Of a DNA stretch of 64,000 bases, positions 58,230 to 64,000 are shown piece after piece. Source of the DNA: Phymorhynchus buccinoides (Eukaryota; Mollusca; Gastropoda; Neogastropoda; Raphitomidae); assembly GCA_017654935.2 (NCBI GenBank), contig CM065699.1, forward strand, positions 45,943,243 to 46,007,242, given 5' to 3'. Each line of letters opens with the position of its first letter. The stretch's first letter is position 1. A program made the position numbers and the translations under genes. The notes under the pieces were generated by a model. That model was not told the origin of the DNA, ran no database searches, and worked only from the letters and a program-made list of their open reading frames with translations.

Positions 58230-61200
58230 AGTCTACAACCTCTTCACATAAATGGTAATAATATTGAACTAGTACTGTAGTAGATAGCAACAAAGTTCTG
58301 GGCATTATCATTGACAACAACCTTTCTTGGTTTGAACATATTTCAATGCTTTGCAAATCCGTTTCCAAAAGGGTATACCAGCTGACTAAAGTTAAACATT
58401 TACTAGATTTACATACACAGAGAATATTTTTCCATTCCTTCATTGAATCCCACATGAATTACGCTTCTACCATGAGGGATGGCGCTCGTGCCAACGATTT
58501 AAAACCTCTCTCCTGTCTGTACAGAGCTTTAAAATTAGTGCTTTTAAAATCCTCTGCACTAACATCCTCTGATTATGCAACAATAGATATATTGCCTTTT
58601 CTCTTAAAGCTGAAGCACAACAAAGCTGTTTTTATGTTCAATATTCTATCAGGTTGTGCTCCTTCATTGTCAGATAAATTTGCCATTAACGATCAGCGCC
58701 ATATTCATAAAATAATGCTGCCATTATTCCCACATTCCCCCTCCCCCCTCCCAGACACACACACACACTGTACCTGCCAGGTGAGGGCGTTTTTCTTGGC
58801 GGGGCGGTTCAGCTGTATGCGCAGCACCTTGTTGTTCTTGGTAACCTTCATGCCAAAGAACCGGTCCTCTTCTGAGCTGGAGGCAGACCCGGAGGAGGAG
58901 GAGGAGGAGGAGGCTGGGGCTTCTTCCCCGGCCAGACTGTTGATCAGGTCGATGTATTCCTTCTGGGCATCGTCCTGAAAGGCGCAGTGTCCCAATCAAC
59001 AATCAACAAACTGCCATAGTTTTACGCTAAGGCGCTACCTTTCCCCCCCAGACTGAGACCCCTGCGCCTTATAATATGACTGAAAATATAGTCAGGAAAT
59101 AGAAGAACAAAATCTCAATTTTGTGTTACATTTTTGGGGTATACCTTAATGACTTAAGTGATGATATCAGTGACAGTCTATCACGCTGGATATCTTCAGC
59201 GGACAAAATTTAAAACCATATTTCAGTTTGAACAAAATAAATGGTTTTGTCCATACTTTTTCACATTCCAAGTCAGCAAAGTGTGTGCCAGTAAATCGTT
59301 TCTGACCATGACTGCCAGATAGCACAGGGGGCAGATGCAATTACGACAGGATGGGCTACAATTTTTTTTTTTGCTGTCCGATCTTCTGGGCCGTACAGTG
59401 GCGTTGCTCCCACGCCGCTCATTCCGATTCACAATTCGCAGCCACACCTCCGCACGTTCAGGTCGCAGAATCCGAGACCAGCAGTTCAAGGGGAGCGAAT
59501 CTATGTTAGTCCGTCAGGAGGCAACCAACCGAGGAGACACTGCACTGCTGCTGAGTCACTTCGGTGGAGTTCAGTAGAGCCTGTTCAGGACACCACCTAC
59601 TAAGCCCCCTACTGACGACATTATTCTCTTAGTCGCGGAGCCAGTGTGAGTGAGGTCTTCCTCCGAGGGCGCCACCACAATCGTCCAACGACAGCTCCCC
59701 AGAACACACTGATCCCCATGACTTTGACCCGAACACACCAAGGCACAGACTGGATCGGAAACCGAAACTGAGGTCATGGATGGGCTACAATTGGTTGATA
59801 GTGGAGATGCCTTGCCCAGGGTACATCCCTGCTCTCTCGGCCAAAGGGAATTGACAGCTAGCTGGTGTTGGGGAAGGTCCCCACAGGTCAACCCATCCCT
59901 TGGGCTGCAGCATAATACCAGTAATCTTGCTGGATCATCTTTAACATAATGATCACCTGACCGCTAGCCAGCTTCCATCAACTCATATATAAAGCCATTA
60001 AAGGCAACTTCCATCTTCTGTTTCCATAAACTATTCACTTTTAGTGTTTTGATCATTCAAATACACCCACATAATGTTTGAACCTCAAAATGTCAAGTGT
60101 CAACTTCATGTAATTTTTTAATTTTTTTTATCAACTTGAATGCATCTAAAGGAAATGTTGCATCATTTTTAAAAAAACGTACAAGTGGTTCACTGGTACC
60201 TGAGACATGGGCCCCAGACCGCTCCAGGCATCCCACTTGGCCTTGCCCACAAAGTCAAAGGCCCCTGGCTTAGGGGCATTGCATTGACCAATTGTGGCCT
60301 GCACACACAGTTAATGCTATTAATTTAGGTATAATGCATAAACATGCATGATACAGACACAGACACAAAGTCAAAGGCCCCTGGCTTAGGGGCATTGCAT
60401 TAATTGACCAATTGTGGCCTGCACACAGTTAATGTTATTACTTTAGGCATAATGCATAAACATGCATGATACAGACACAGACACAAAGTCCCTTGGCTTA
60501 GGAGCATTGCATTTCAAGACCTGTTGTGGCCTACACACACAGTGGGTCTTATTATTTTTTATGTAGCATAGGCTCACAGATGCACAGACACACACGTGCG
60601 CACGCACACACAGTGACACACTCTCTGAGTCTCTCTCTCTCTCTCTCTCTCTCCCAACACACACAATATCATGATCGTCTAATATCACAAGTACTGGATA
60701 GACGTTAAATGAAAAGACACACAGTGACACACTCAATATTATATATGCCTAAACATGAAACACATGAATTTAAATCAAACTTCAAAGATGCAATAAAAAA
60801 AAAAGTCATTGGAAACAAACTATTTCTTAAATTTTTACTGACTAAAAGTCGACAAGGAGTTCAGAGAGAAAAAGAGAGAAAGAAGAAAGGGAGAAAAAGG
60901 GAGAAGAGAAGAGAGATCTTGAGAGAGATGGACAGACAGATGGAATTAAAAGAAAGAAAGAGATGAAGAGTAAGGGAGACAGGCAAATGCACGACAGAGA
61001 GAAAATAAACACACACCAGAAGCCGGCAGATTGATTTTGCACATTGTAATACAGTGGAACACACTAAATGCAACCCTTTCAGTGGCACGGATGCCTCCCC
61101 TTCCCAAACCACTACTTGGGGAATGGCTGCACGAAAACTCAATCTGAGAACCTGTTTGAAGAGAGCGTAGATCTTGAGCTTGACCATGTTGTCTGGTTCT

Positions 61201-62215
61201 TCCGGTAGCGTGTTGAGCCGCTCTTTGGCAGCGTTGAACTCGGCATCGAAGGCCGGCAGTCTGGTGACGGCGCTGCGGTGAAACCGGCACACCTGGGGCA
61301 CAGCGGAGAACCCTCTGGATGGAAAAGGGGCAGATAATTATGGAGACGTAGACAGGGTAGCATGGAAAAGGGGCAGATAATTATAGACTTAGACAGGGTG
61401 GTTTGGAAAAGGGGCAGATAATCATAGACTTAGAGAGGGTGGTTTGGTGGAGGTGTTTATGGAGGGCTGTTTTGAATGCCTCCAATGTTTTTCTCTTTTC
61501 TGTCATCAAATGATCGAGACGAGGAGGGCGTGTGGCATGTGGTAACAAAAGTATGCTTCTATATAGCCGGCTTTTGTACCTTCTTCTTCTTCCGGCTAAG
61601 TACCCACAATCAACAGTAAAACTACTATTTCGGTCAAGGTTTAAAGTCGGAGAGGAGAAAAAAAACATAGGTGCAAAGGTTACTGTGTGTATTCTGATGT
61701 AGTCTACGGTACATTCTAACTTTTACTACACCAAAAACTTGACTTCATGTTGCTTATTCAGGTATTGATGTTGAAGGTTGATTGAATTAAAGTGGAAACC
61801 ATAATGAACAGTTTGGTGGCCTGAATTTATTTTAAGCCAAAAGAATATCTTAAATGAATCCATAAAATCCCGTTTACTGTGGGCACCAAGGGAAGAAGAA
61901 GAAGATGACTTCCATTTTAAAAAAAAACCATTTTATTGCCATAAAAACGTGTAGACTGCTTGGCCTTGTCCTGGGTCAAAGTCCGAAATCACCAGACCGC
62001 ACACATGTGACACTGCCTGGCCACACTCACTGCTAAGCATTTATTCATAATGATAATCACAGCAGCCGACCAGTTCGATTGTCACGCACAATTTTTAACA
62101 ACAACACAAATACACTCATGCACAAGTACAAAATATGCAGAATGCAATTCATTTAATAACAAATACTTTACCTGAAGATGGAAGCCGAAAATCTAAAGAG
62201 TTTTGAAGAAGCCAT
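37876..62215 (-). CDS. ECI2: Enoyl-CoA delta-isomerase 2 (ACBP-ECI fusion), complete nine-exon gene
   Basis: The enzyme shifts cis- and trans-3-enoyl-CoA to trans-2-enoyl-CoA, letting unsaturated fatty acids enter beta-oxidation. Coding exons (minus): 62172-62215, 61152-61314, 60200-60298, 58774-58974, 54862-54934, 53725-53827, 46372-46492, 40246-40479, 37876-38028. They sum to 1191 nt, 396 residues plus stop, near the vertebrate length. Phases agree at all eight GT-AG introns. Residues 1-36 look like a mitochondrial presequence ([15 protein letters not shown]). The acyl-CoA-binding domain spans about 37-118, with ligand residues Y64, K68, K90 and Y109 ([18 protein letters not shown]). A serine/glutamate linker (120-139) leads to the crotonase fold: [10 protein letters not shown] at 157, oxyanion-hole SGNDLSNF at 201, NGPAVGVS at 246, and [13 protein letters not shown] with E283 as the likely catalytic acid/base. 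The C-terminus is FFAKKKT, with no SKL-type peroxisomal signal. Introns are packed with arrays and transposons. Confidence 0.95.
38011..38460 (-). repeat. ECI2: 40-bp array of the ECI2 exon 9 acceptor and 5' edge
   Basis: About eleven units of 36-50 bp. On the minus strand each has CATGTTTCAG-like acceptor sequence, AGCCTGCAGTATTCCAAGAC (exon codons SLQYSK), then GTTATGTTTTC. Early copies keep TTTCAG; others have TCCAGAG or TTCACAG. The array is open in all three frames on the gene's strand, so use of upstream copies could add residues without a stop. Confidence 0.93.
38469..38634. mobile_element. Foldback MITE, about 166 bp
   Basis: Ends GACCAGGGACGGTATTCA and TGAATACCGTCCCTGGTC are inverted, and the arms pair through AGATAGCATGAGACTTAGCA and AAGCTCTTCCAA to a short AT-rich loop. 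CAGGG-type ends fit hAT elements, but no target duplication was found. It lies in ECI2 intron 8 next to the exon 9 array. Confidence 0.85.
38764..38832 (-). repeat. Diverged partial copy of ECI2 exon 8
   Basis: GATGTCCCCAGCAATGACCC and TGGACACCAGGTGCAG resemble exon 8 positions 40300-40345 (GACGTCCTCAGGGATGACCC, GGGACACCAGGTTCC). It lies in intron 8, downstream of the real exon. The similarity spans about 40 bp with a few mismatches, probably a decayed displaced duplicate. Confidence 0.5.
39060..39130. repeat. Dispersed repeat family D, partial copy
   Basis: TTGGCCTGGATATCCTAACT, ATCTATCCACATGCAAA recurs at about 40085-40235 and 45830-45995. The fuller copies continue into GTTATCGTGTTAACATA, GAAAACATGACCAGCTT and GGCGGGTAAT. 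Confidence 0.6.
39135..40080. other. ECI2 intron 8, no array
   Basis: Unique-looking intronic DNA with a short poly-C run (39370). Two related AT-rich blocks (39500-39610 and 39690-39790, each with AGCTTATT / GTACAT and ACAGTTTTTGTTG-like sequence) hint at an old tandem duplication. No gene. Confidence 0.4.
40085..40245. repeat. Dispersed repeat family D abutting the ECI2 exon 8 donor
   Basis: This copy runs from CCTATCTATCCACATGCACA to GGCGGGTAATACTAC and ends exactly at the exon 8 donor: the intron begins GTAGTATTACCCGCC on the minus strand. The paralog at 45830-45995 ends TGGCTGGTGAATAAAGG. The intron's 5' end is therefore transposon-derived. Confidence 0.6.
40246..40479 (-). CDS. ECI2: ECI2 exon 8 (catalytic glutamate exon)
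   Basis: Codons 269-346, exactly 78, phase 0 both ends. Contains [20 protein letters not shown] with the likely catalytic E283, [20 protein letters not shown] and [19 protein letters not shown]. The acceptor is GTTTTTTTCAG, donor GTAGTA. Confidence 0.95.
40498..40560. mobile_element. MITE end fragment (CGGACTATAAGGCGCACCCC)
   Basis: ACCATATTTTTCGGACTATA then AGGCGCACCCC, about 20 bp upstream of the exon 8 acceptor in intron 7. One end of the family seen whole at 46137-46301. Confidence 0.7.
40561..42690. other. ECI2 intron 7, first part
   Basis: Mostly unique DNA with CT tracts at 41070-41155, a (CTGT)n block at 41510-41620 and a short CA/CG tract at 41625-41663. ORFs here are translations of those tracts. 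No gene supported. Confidence 0.5.
42690..43425 (-). repeat. 82-bp array with a fragment resembling ECI2 exon 8
   Basis: Eight units of 82 bp (TATCGTTTATAGACAGTATT, TTAAGGACTATGAGGC, CCCATCATCTTGGGAAACAG, GAAGAGGTAGTTCATAGCG). CCCATCATCTTGGG...GAGGTAG matches the exon 8 stretch encoding YLFPKMMG (GCCCATCATCTTGGGGAAGA, GGTAGG). The leading TTAAGGACTATGAGG resembles the MITE end next to exon 8. The unit may combine exon and MITE pieces. It lies in intron 7, 2.3 kb upstream of the real exon. Confidence 0.8.
43455..45088. repeat. 81-bp homogeneous minisatellite, 20 copies
   Basis: Twenty units of 81 bp (GTTAGTTAGTTAGTCTGTTA, TAGTCCCGTCAACAGCTATG, GTTATCTCAGGACTGTCACC, ACATAAAAATCTACCACGTA, T) with only a handful of substitutions in 1.6 kb. 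It lies in ECI2 intron 7. A single diverged relative at 11720-11900 shows its transposon-like origin. Near identity implies recent expansion or strong homogenisation. Confidence 0.97.
45090..45830. other. ECI2 intron 7, unique part
   Basis: AT-rich continuation of the element that seeded the 81-bp array, then a GC-richer stretch with poly-C (45729-45738). Near 45760-45782 lies GTGAAAGGGTTAA, a lone end of the piggyBac-like MITE family. No gene. Confidence 0.4.
45830..45998. repeat. Dispersed repeat family D, copy 3
   Basis: TATCCTAACTACGCATGTGC, GTTACCGTATTAACATA, GAAAACATCACCAGCTTCGC and TGGCTGGTGAATAA align in order with 40085-40245. Confidence 0.65.
46137..46302. mobile_element. MITE, complete copy of the ACCGTATTTTTC family
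   Basis: Ends ACCGTATTTTTCAGACTATA and TTATAGTCTGTAAAATCCGG, then TAC, are inverted repeats, about 165 bp apart. The internal GTGGGTCTCAGTCTGGGAAA is diagnostic for the family (other copies near 8560, 42705 and 59050). Inserted in ECI2 intron 7, 70 bp from exon 7. Confidence 0.8.
46372..46492 (-). CDS. ECI2: ECI2 exon 7
   Basis: Residues 228-268: [40 protein letters not shown]. The NGPAVG loop lines the active site. Acceptor TGTTTCAG, donor GTCCGT. The acceptor and first nine exon bases are the unit of the array directly upstream. Confidence 0.95.
46482..46770 (-). repeat. ECI2: 27/29-bp array of the ECI2 exon 7 acceptor
   Basis: Ten units of 27 or 29 bp. On the minus strand each is AGTCAAGCTTTGTGTTTCAG followed by CAACTTTAT (29-bp form) or the same without GT (27-bp form). 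Every unit has a TTTCAG acceptor and the exon start CAACTTT. Two more copies are found far away at 51102-51160 in intron 6. Confidence 0.95.
46775..47735. other. ECI2 intron 6, first part
   Basis: Mostly unique. It includes an imperfect 110-bp duplication (about 47155-47215 and 47262-47325, each with CATGTTGGGTGTCCG and CTGACTGGCTGGGTCACTTA) and a CT tract at 47323-47348. Confidence 0.5.
47738..48320. mobile_element. Non-autonomous DNA element, ACCGTATATTTCGGACTATA ends
   Basis: The left end ACCGTATATTTCGGACTATA and inner AATAAACGAGGGCGCCCTAT are mirrored by GCCTTATAAACGAGGGCGCC (48210 region, direct) and GAGCCGAAAAGTACAGTACC at the right. About 580 bp, CG-richer than the flanks, non-coding. 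It belongs to the same broad MITE group as 46137. Confidence 0.6.
49035..49175 (+). pseudogene. LINE reverse transcriptase C-terminal fragment
   Basis: [20 protein letters not shown] and [20 protein letters not shown] match the post-catalytic region (D-L-x-W-x-x-H-I...K-A-x-x-x-L-G) found in Jockey/CR1-type non-LTR reverse transcriptases. Only about 45 codons remain. In ECI2 intron 6, antisense to the gene. Confidence 0.7.
49300..49372. repeat. (GT)n microsatellite
   Basis: GT repeat with GCGCGCACG interruptions, in ECI2 intron 6; a short CA tract follows at 49435-49455. Confidence 0.95.
50040..50450. repeat. CpG-rich dispersed-type repeat
   Basis: Starts after a GT/CTGT tract with CACAAAACGGGCCTTATAAC and CGAATCGCTTCAAATTTGCT. 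CG density is high (GGCAACCGAGGCGGCCGTG, AAACGCGCATCCGCCGG). AACTCTGCCGTTTC and AAATCGCTTCACATTTGCTG at 50355-50400 repeat the opening in diverged form. A related motif (CAAATCGCTTCAAATTTTGT) starts 56975. Non-coding, function unknown. Confidence 0.5.
50535..50990. repeat. Poly-G, G/A-rich and CT/CTGT simple sequence
   Basis: G runs at 50536-50552, GGGGAGGAGAGG repeats at 50646-50752, then CTCTCT and CTGTCTGTCTCTCT to 50982. ORFs here are artefacts. Confidence 0.95.
51102..51162 (-). repeat. Displaced copies of the exon 7 acceptor unit
   Basis: GTTGCTGAAACACAAAGCT occurs twice (with CCACAATAAA and TGACAATAAA following), the same unit as the exon 7 array 4.4 kb away. The unit has thus moved or the array was once longer. 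Confidence 0.85.
51690..52470. repeat. 83-84-bp minisatellite
   Basis: Nine units (CATGAGCAGAATAGTCAGCG, TGACTGTGTCCCTCAACGGA, AGGAAGAAAGGACCACCTTC, ATAACACCCCTTATCGCTTG, AAGT). 84 bp is a multiple of three, so the minus strand is open for 163 codons (repeat [20 protein letters not shown] + EGGPFFLP). It lies in ECI2 intron 6 on the gene's strand; no exon homology was found in the unit. Confidence 0.95.
52695..53299 (-). mobile_element. hAT-like remnant with broken BED zinc finger
   Basis: Ends CAGGGCTCCTAC and (inverted) GTATGAGCCCTG. The minus strand encodes [25 protein letters not shown], a BED-type zinc finger in which one zinc-binding cysteine is replaced by tyrosine (CTVY for CTVC), with an upstream frame reading [22 protein letters not shown] fingers are common at the N-terminus of hAT transposases. 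The transposase core is missing. Confidence 0.6.
53725..53827 (-). CDS. ECI2: ECI2 exon 6 (oxyanion-hole exon)
   Basis: Residues 194-228 (shared codons at both ends): [38 protein letters not shown] corresponds to the oxyanion-hole strand. Acceptor CTCTAG, donor CT/GTGAGT. No tandem array at this exon. Confidence 0.94.
54045..54262. mobile_element. hAT-like MITE in ECI2 intron 5
   Basis: Ends CAGGGCTCCCA and TGGGAGCCCTG are perfect inverted repeats 218 bp apart, with extended similarity (GGTCCCAGGGACTCC / GGAGGTCCCTGGGAG). ACATA lies directly outside both ends. No coding capacity. Shares terminal CAGGGCTC with the remnant at 52695. Confidence 0.78.
54862..54934 (-). CDS. ECI2: ECI2 exon 5
   Basis: Residues 170-193 plus one base: [24 protein letters not shown]. 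Acceptor CTGTTTCAG, donor G/GTAGGA. The acceptor plus the first 18 exon bases (MYTDIA codons) are the unit of the large upstream array. Confidence 0.95.
54905..56792 (-). repeat. ECI2: 70-bp array of the ECI2 exon 5 acceptor and 5' edge, split by a transposon
   Basis: About 16 units of 70 bp (eight at 54905-55463, eight at 56220-56792). On the minus strand each reads GACCAATTGTCAGCTGAACT, GTTCCAG or GTTTCAG (acceptor), ATGTACACTGACATAGCC (first exon codons), ACTATGTCCTTAGTAGATAG. The proximal block is nearly identical and mostly has TTCCAG; the distal block is more varied and mostly has TTTCAG like the real exon. The unit is not a multiple of three. Confidence 0.96.
55464..56219. mobile_element. 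Tc1/mariner (Tigger-like) non-autonomous element inserted in the exon 5 array
   Basis: Ends CAGGGAAACCCATTTAGTAC and GTACTAAACGGGTTTCACTG are inverted repeats, flanked by TA (55462-55463, 56220-56221). The array unit contains CTATCTACTAAGG; the element sits exactly at its TA. The 756-bp interior holds ACGAGC/AACGAGAAC motifs and a promoter-like GCGCGTGTGTGG but no transposase. Confidence 0.88.
56870..57995. repeat. Composite dispersed repeat with ACCTTGACCTT motifs
   Basis: Starts after an inverted pair (CCGATCTACAAAGTAGATCG), continues with CAAATCGCTTCAAATTTTGT, GACCTTGACCTT, AACCGAAAATCTTTAAGG and tandem ATTAAGGGTGTACA/GCA pieces. TTGCCGAGCGGCAGACATG (57530) is inverted at 57985 (CATATCTGCCGCTCGGCGA). 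Likely an old element of unknown class in ECI2 intron 4. Confidence 0.45.
58192..58228. repeat. (CT)n microsatellite
   Basis: A CT tract at the 5' truncation of the following LINE fragment, like the arrangement at 22030. Confidence 0.95.
58270..58735 (+). mobile_element. 5'-truncated CR1/Jockey-like LINE fragment next to ECI2 exon 4
   Basis: Plus strand: [90 protein letters not shown]. It is the same family as 15880-17617 and 22085-22870, but extends further upstream into the end of the RT domain. It ends 39 bp from the exon 4 donor, antisense to ECI2. Confidence 0.85.
58774..58974 (-). CDS. ECI2: ECI2 exon 4 (end of ACBP, linker, start of isomerase)
   Basis: Residues 103-169: [18 protein letters not shown] ends the acyl-CoA-binding domain, then a serine-rich linker (seven Ser at 124-130, SASSSEEDR), then [29 protein letters not shown] opens the crotonase fold. 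Phase 0 both sides; acceptor CTTTCAG, donor GTACAG. A GAGGAGG/TCC trinucleotide run encodes the linker and may vary in length. Confidence 0.95.
58975..59425. other. ECI2 intron 3, unique part with MITE fragment
   Basis: Around 59020-59110 is a fragment of the GGCGC...CAGACTGAGACCCCTGCGCC MITE family. A poly-T run at 59361-59371 precedes dispersed repeat A. No gene. Confidence 0.5.
59429..59780. repeat. Dispersed repeat family A, copy 2
   Basis: Same order and orientation as 2443-2770, about 90 percent similar by eye. Lies in ECI2 intron 3. Confidence 0.75.
59815..59940. repeat. Dispersed repeat family B, copy 3
   Basis: GACAGCTAGCTGGTGTTGGG, GAAGGTCCCCACAGGTCA and TTGGGCTGCAGCATAATACC match the copies at 9355 and 26100. 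It directly follows repeat A, suggesting both may belong to one longer element. Confidence 0.6.
60200..60298 (-). CDS. ECI2: ECI2 exon 3 (ACBP core)
   Basis: Residues 70-102, exactly 33 codons: [34 protein letters not shown]90 and W91 lie in the KWDAW signature of acyl-CoA-binding proteins. Acceptor TGTGTGCAG, donor GTACCA. Confidence 0.95.
60255..60545 (-). repeat. ECI2: Three tandem copies of the ECI2 exon 3 acceptor and 5' edge
   Basis: The real edge at 60298 is followed upstream by copies with exon-like starts at about 60424 and 60530. On the minus strand each has GTGTGCAG or GTGTAG, GCCACAATTGGTCAAT or GCCACAACAGGTCTTGAAAT, GCAATGCCCCTAAGCCAGGG and GACTTTGTG. Unit about 105-125 bp. The third copy is clearly diverged. 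Confidence 0.9.
60595..60665. repeat. CA and CT simple sequence in ECI2 intron 2
   Basis: CACACGTGCGCACGCACACA followed by a CT tract at 60630-60652. GA-rich AAGAGAGAAAGAAG sequence follows at 60865-60965. Confidence 0.9.
61152..61314 (-). CDS. ECI2: ECI2 exon 2 (presequence end and ACBP start)
   Basis: Residues 15-69: [55 protein letters not shown]. Acceptor TTTTCCATCCAG, donor GTTCTC. An alternative acceptor (CCCCAG at 61293) would break the phase with exon 1. Confidence 0.93.
61315..61450 (-). repeat. ECI2: About 53-bp array abutting the ECI2 exon 2 acceptor
   Basis: Three units of GGAAAAGGGGCAGATAATTA, TAGACTTAGACAGGGTGGTT. On the minus strand the acceptor's CCCCTTTTCC tract lies within the first unit, so the polypyrimidine tract is repeated, though the AG itself (ATCCAG) is present only in the real one. 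Confidence 0.85.
62172..62215 (-). CDS. ECI2: ECI2 exon 1 (start codon)
   Basis: ATGGCTTCTTCAAAACTCTT starts the protein ([14 protein letters not shown] plus two bases), phase 2 donor GTAAAG. Context CGCGATGG has G at +4. The basic, hydroxylated, acid-free N-terminus fits a mitochondrial presequence. No upstream in-frame alternative is needed. Confidence 0.88.
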
Positions 62216-62317
62216 CGCGTTCTGTGTTTGTGACGACTGCTAAAGTCTTTCTACTGAAAACCCCTTGAACATTTTGTCTCATCGCCCAAACATGACGAAA
62301 AGATGTTTTTCTCATAT

Positions 62318-62425
62318 GGAACGAACGAACGAACGAATGTTTTTTAATGAGGGAAAAAACGGAATAAGCACAACCGGCTTTTTTTCATCCGGCCCTCAAA
62401 AATACAATGAAAAAGGCAAATTATT
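62318..62425 (-). mobile_element. LINE 3' tail with (TTCG)n end
   Basis: On the minus strand TTTTGAGGGCCGGATG, GTGCTTATTCCGTTTTTTCC, CTCATTAAAAAACA, then TTCGTTCGTTCGTTC. It matches the 3' UTR end of the LINE at about 15885-15950 (TTTTGAGGGCAAGATGTAAA ... GTGCTTATTCTTTTCCCTCA). A heavily 5'-truncated insertion about 100 bp upstream of ECI2 exon 1. Confidence 0.7.
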
Positions 62426-62437
62426 ATGGAAACAAAA

Positions 62438-62439
<2 letters not shown>

Positions 62440-62524
<85 letters not shown>

Positions 62525-62545
62525 TGCGTCTGTGCGTGTGTGTGT

Positions 62546-62580
<35 letters not shown>

Positions 62581-62710
62581 GCGTGCGTGCGTGCGTGCGT
62601 GCGTGTGTGCGGTGCGTGTGCGTGCGCGCGTGTGTAATCTGTGCTGGTGCGTGCGTGTGTGTGTGTATGTGAAGTCGGGGTGCGTGGGCGTGTGTGTGTG
62701 TGTGCGCGCG
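62440..62710. repeat. (GT)n microsatellite, compound
   Basis: An uninterrupted GT tract at 62441-62522 followed by GT/GCGT mixtures to about 62710. Just upstream of ECI2. Cys-Val ORFs are artefacts. Confidence 0.97.
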
Positions 62711-62719
62711 TGTGTTAAT

Positions 62720-63225
62720 CTGTCTGCTGGTGTATCTCTTTCATTCTCACTTTATAATTATCATCGTTGTACTTTCTTTAACCTTTCATTTTGCCTTAAT
62801 AACCATTCTTCTTCAATTTAACCTGACAGAACTGATTTCAGTCTTCGTTTCCAGCACTGGTGAAGTGTTAGGCGGCCTACTGGTTGGCAGAAGACAGAAG
62901 GGCATAAACGTCATGAGCCAACTTGGCACCTTTTGATAGGGGCCTACTGTACAAGAATCTTAGAAGTCATCCGGTCTGACAAGGAACGAATTTAAATTTC
63001 GCATAAATCGCCGCAACTGAATCGCCTGTTCCTAATAACTTCGTCACCAATCGCCTGTAGAGCGAAGTAAGCTTACACACTATAAAAATGGTTGATTCCA
63101 AGTGTCAGTTGAAAGAACCAGTCTGCGAACGAAAGAGGTTAAATTGTTAAATTGCACGTGCGTTTTCAAGCGCCTGTCGTATACTCAGCTGCCAAAAAAC
63201 AAAAGGTTAAAATTCGGGTGATTTT
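62720..63225. other. Upstream flank of ECI2, nothing recognised
   Basis: Unique-looking DNA, no ORF above about 80 codons with recognisable content, no RNA gene. Confidence 0.4.
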
Positions 63226-63227
63226 TC

Positions 63228-63420
63228 AAGGAGGAAGGTGGCAGAGTGGTTAAAGCGCTCGTCTGACTGTGTGAGTGGACTGATGTCCAACGTGAGGCCT
63301 GGCCTCGCCCTTTCTCCCCAGTCTGGCCGGGGACCGAATTGAGCGCCTGGCTATCCGGCTCAAGTTGTTAATTGATGGTCATTTACTAAATTTTCCTTGC
63401 CTCCCCCCACCCCTCCTCTT
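63228..63420 (+). mobile_element. tRNA-derived SINE, diverged
   Basis: GGTGGCAGAGTGGTTAAAGC resembles the 5' part and box A of a tRNA-Leu/Ser-like head, followed by CTCGTCTGACTGTGTGAGTG. Box B is degenerate. The body (GGCCGGGGACCGAATTGAG, GGCTATCCGGCTCAAG) has the layout of other molluscan SINEs. Confidence 0.5.
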
Positions 63421-63599
63421 TCAATGTCACTTCATTGGTCAATGCCATGTGATAAGAAATTATGAAACAACTGCTTTAAAAAATAAAAAAAGATATGAAA
63501 ATGACATGCCTGACTGAATGTCTGTAAAGTGAGCTGCTCTATCTGAAAGAAAAATAGAGGTGAAAAATCAGAGCTGAAAAGGAAAATAAAACACCCTTG

Positions 63600-63761
63600 T
63601 ATGTGTGTGTGTGTGATGTGTGGAGCGCGTGTGTGCGTGTGTGTGTGTGATGTGTGTGCGCGTGTGTGTGTGTTTGCGGTGTGTGTGATGTGTGGTGCGT
63701 GTGTGTGATGTGTGGAGCGCGTGTGTGTGTGTGTGATGTGTGGAGTGTGTGTGATGTGTGG

Positions 63762-63810
<49 letters not shown>

Positions 63811-63815
63811 GCGAG
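63600..63815. repeat. (GT)n / GTGTGATGTGTGGAGCG compound repeat
   Basis: GT repeats alternating with GATGTGTGGAGCGC or GATGTGTGGTGCG blocks. His-Thr ORFs on the minus strand are artefacts. Confidence 0.95.
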
Positions 63816-64000
63816 TGGTATATGTGAGTGCATGCAAATGTGTGTGTGCATGCATTTGAGGGACAATACAGGAAAGGTTGCATCTTTACCGGCCCTTTAT
63901 TCCTCGAGTGCTTTACGCTACGTGGTAGCCTACATTGTCTTTTCATGGTATCATTTTCTCCATAGATAAACGTGGTAACAAGCGATCAAACACACCGTAA

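Overview
This is a eukaryotic nuclear window from an animal. It carries intron-rich genes with canonical GT-AG splice sites, tRNA-derived SINEs, non-LTR and Penelope-like retroelements, many small inverted-repeat DNA transposons, and an extreme load of micro- and minisatellites. The exon proteins resemble metazoan ECI2 and SLC5 transporters. The repeat style (SINEs with a conserved GGATGAGAC...GAACCC centre, CR1/Jockey-like LINEs, Penelope elements) suggests a mollusc, probably a gastropod; that assignment is inference.

Three protein-coding loci are supported. (1) Minus strand, 1233-7622: the first four coding exons of an SLC5 sodium-solute symporter (monocarboxylate/multivitamin transporter type); the gene continues off the left edge. 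(2) Plus strand, 29845-30201: a 118-residue single-exon ORF for an unrecognised small protein with a signal-like N-terminus and one membrane segment. (3) Minus strand, 37876-62215: a complete nine-exon ECI2 gene (acyl-CoA-binding domain plus enoyl-CoA delta-isomerase, 396 residues). All its splice phases agree and it is close to the vertebrate length, but it lacks the peroxisomal C-terminal SKL-type signal.

Layout: 1-7950 SLC5 exons embedded in tandem arrays; 8000-15700 MITEs, minisatellites and dispersed repeats; 15880-22870 a LINE with its reverse transcriptase deleted, a Penelope-like element split by a hAT-like MITE, and a second LINE tail; 23390-25765 a TA-flanked transposon with nested insertions; 26000-29750 dispersed repeats and a CpG-rich repeat; 29845-31600 the small ORF followed by degenerate copies of its own 3' end and a polypurine tract; 31870-37740 foldback elements and arrays; 37876-62215 ECI2 with repeat-filled introns; 62215-64000 a LINE tail, microsatellites and a SINE.

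The most striking observation is that tandem arrays in both spliced genes are not random intronic satellites. At most exons the array unit contains or abuts an exon edge: a splice acceptor plus the first codons (SLC5 exons 1 and 2; ECI2 exons 3, 5, 7 and 9), a donor (SLC5 exon 1, displaced SLC5 exon 3), or sequence directly next to a splice site (SLC5 exon 4, ECI2 exon 2). The small ORF shows the same thing at its stop codon. Each pre-mRNA would therefore carry from a few to more than a dozen decoy splice sites per exon. I know of no named system that describes this.
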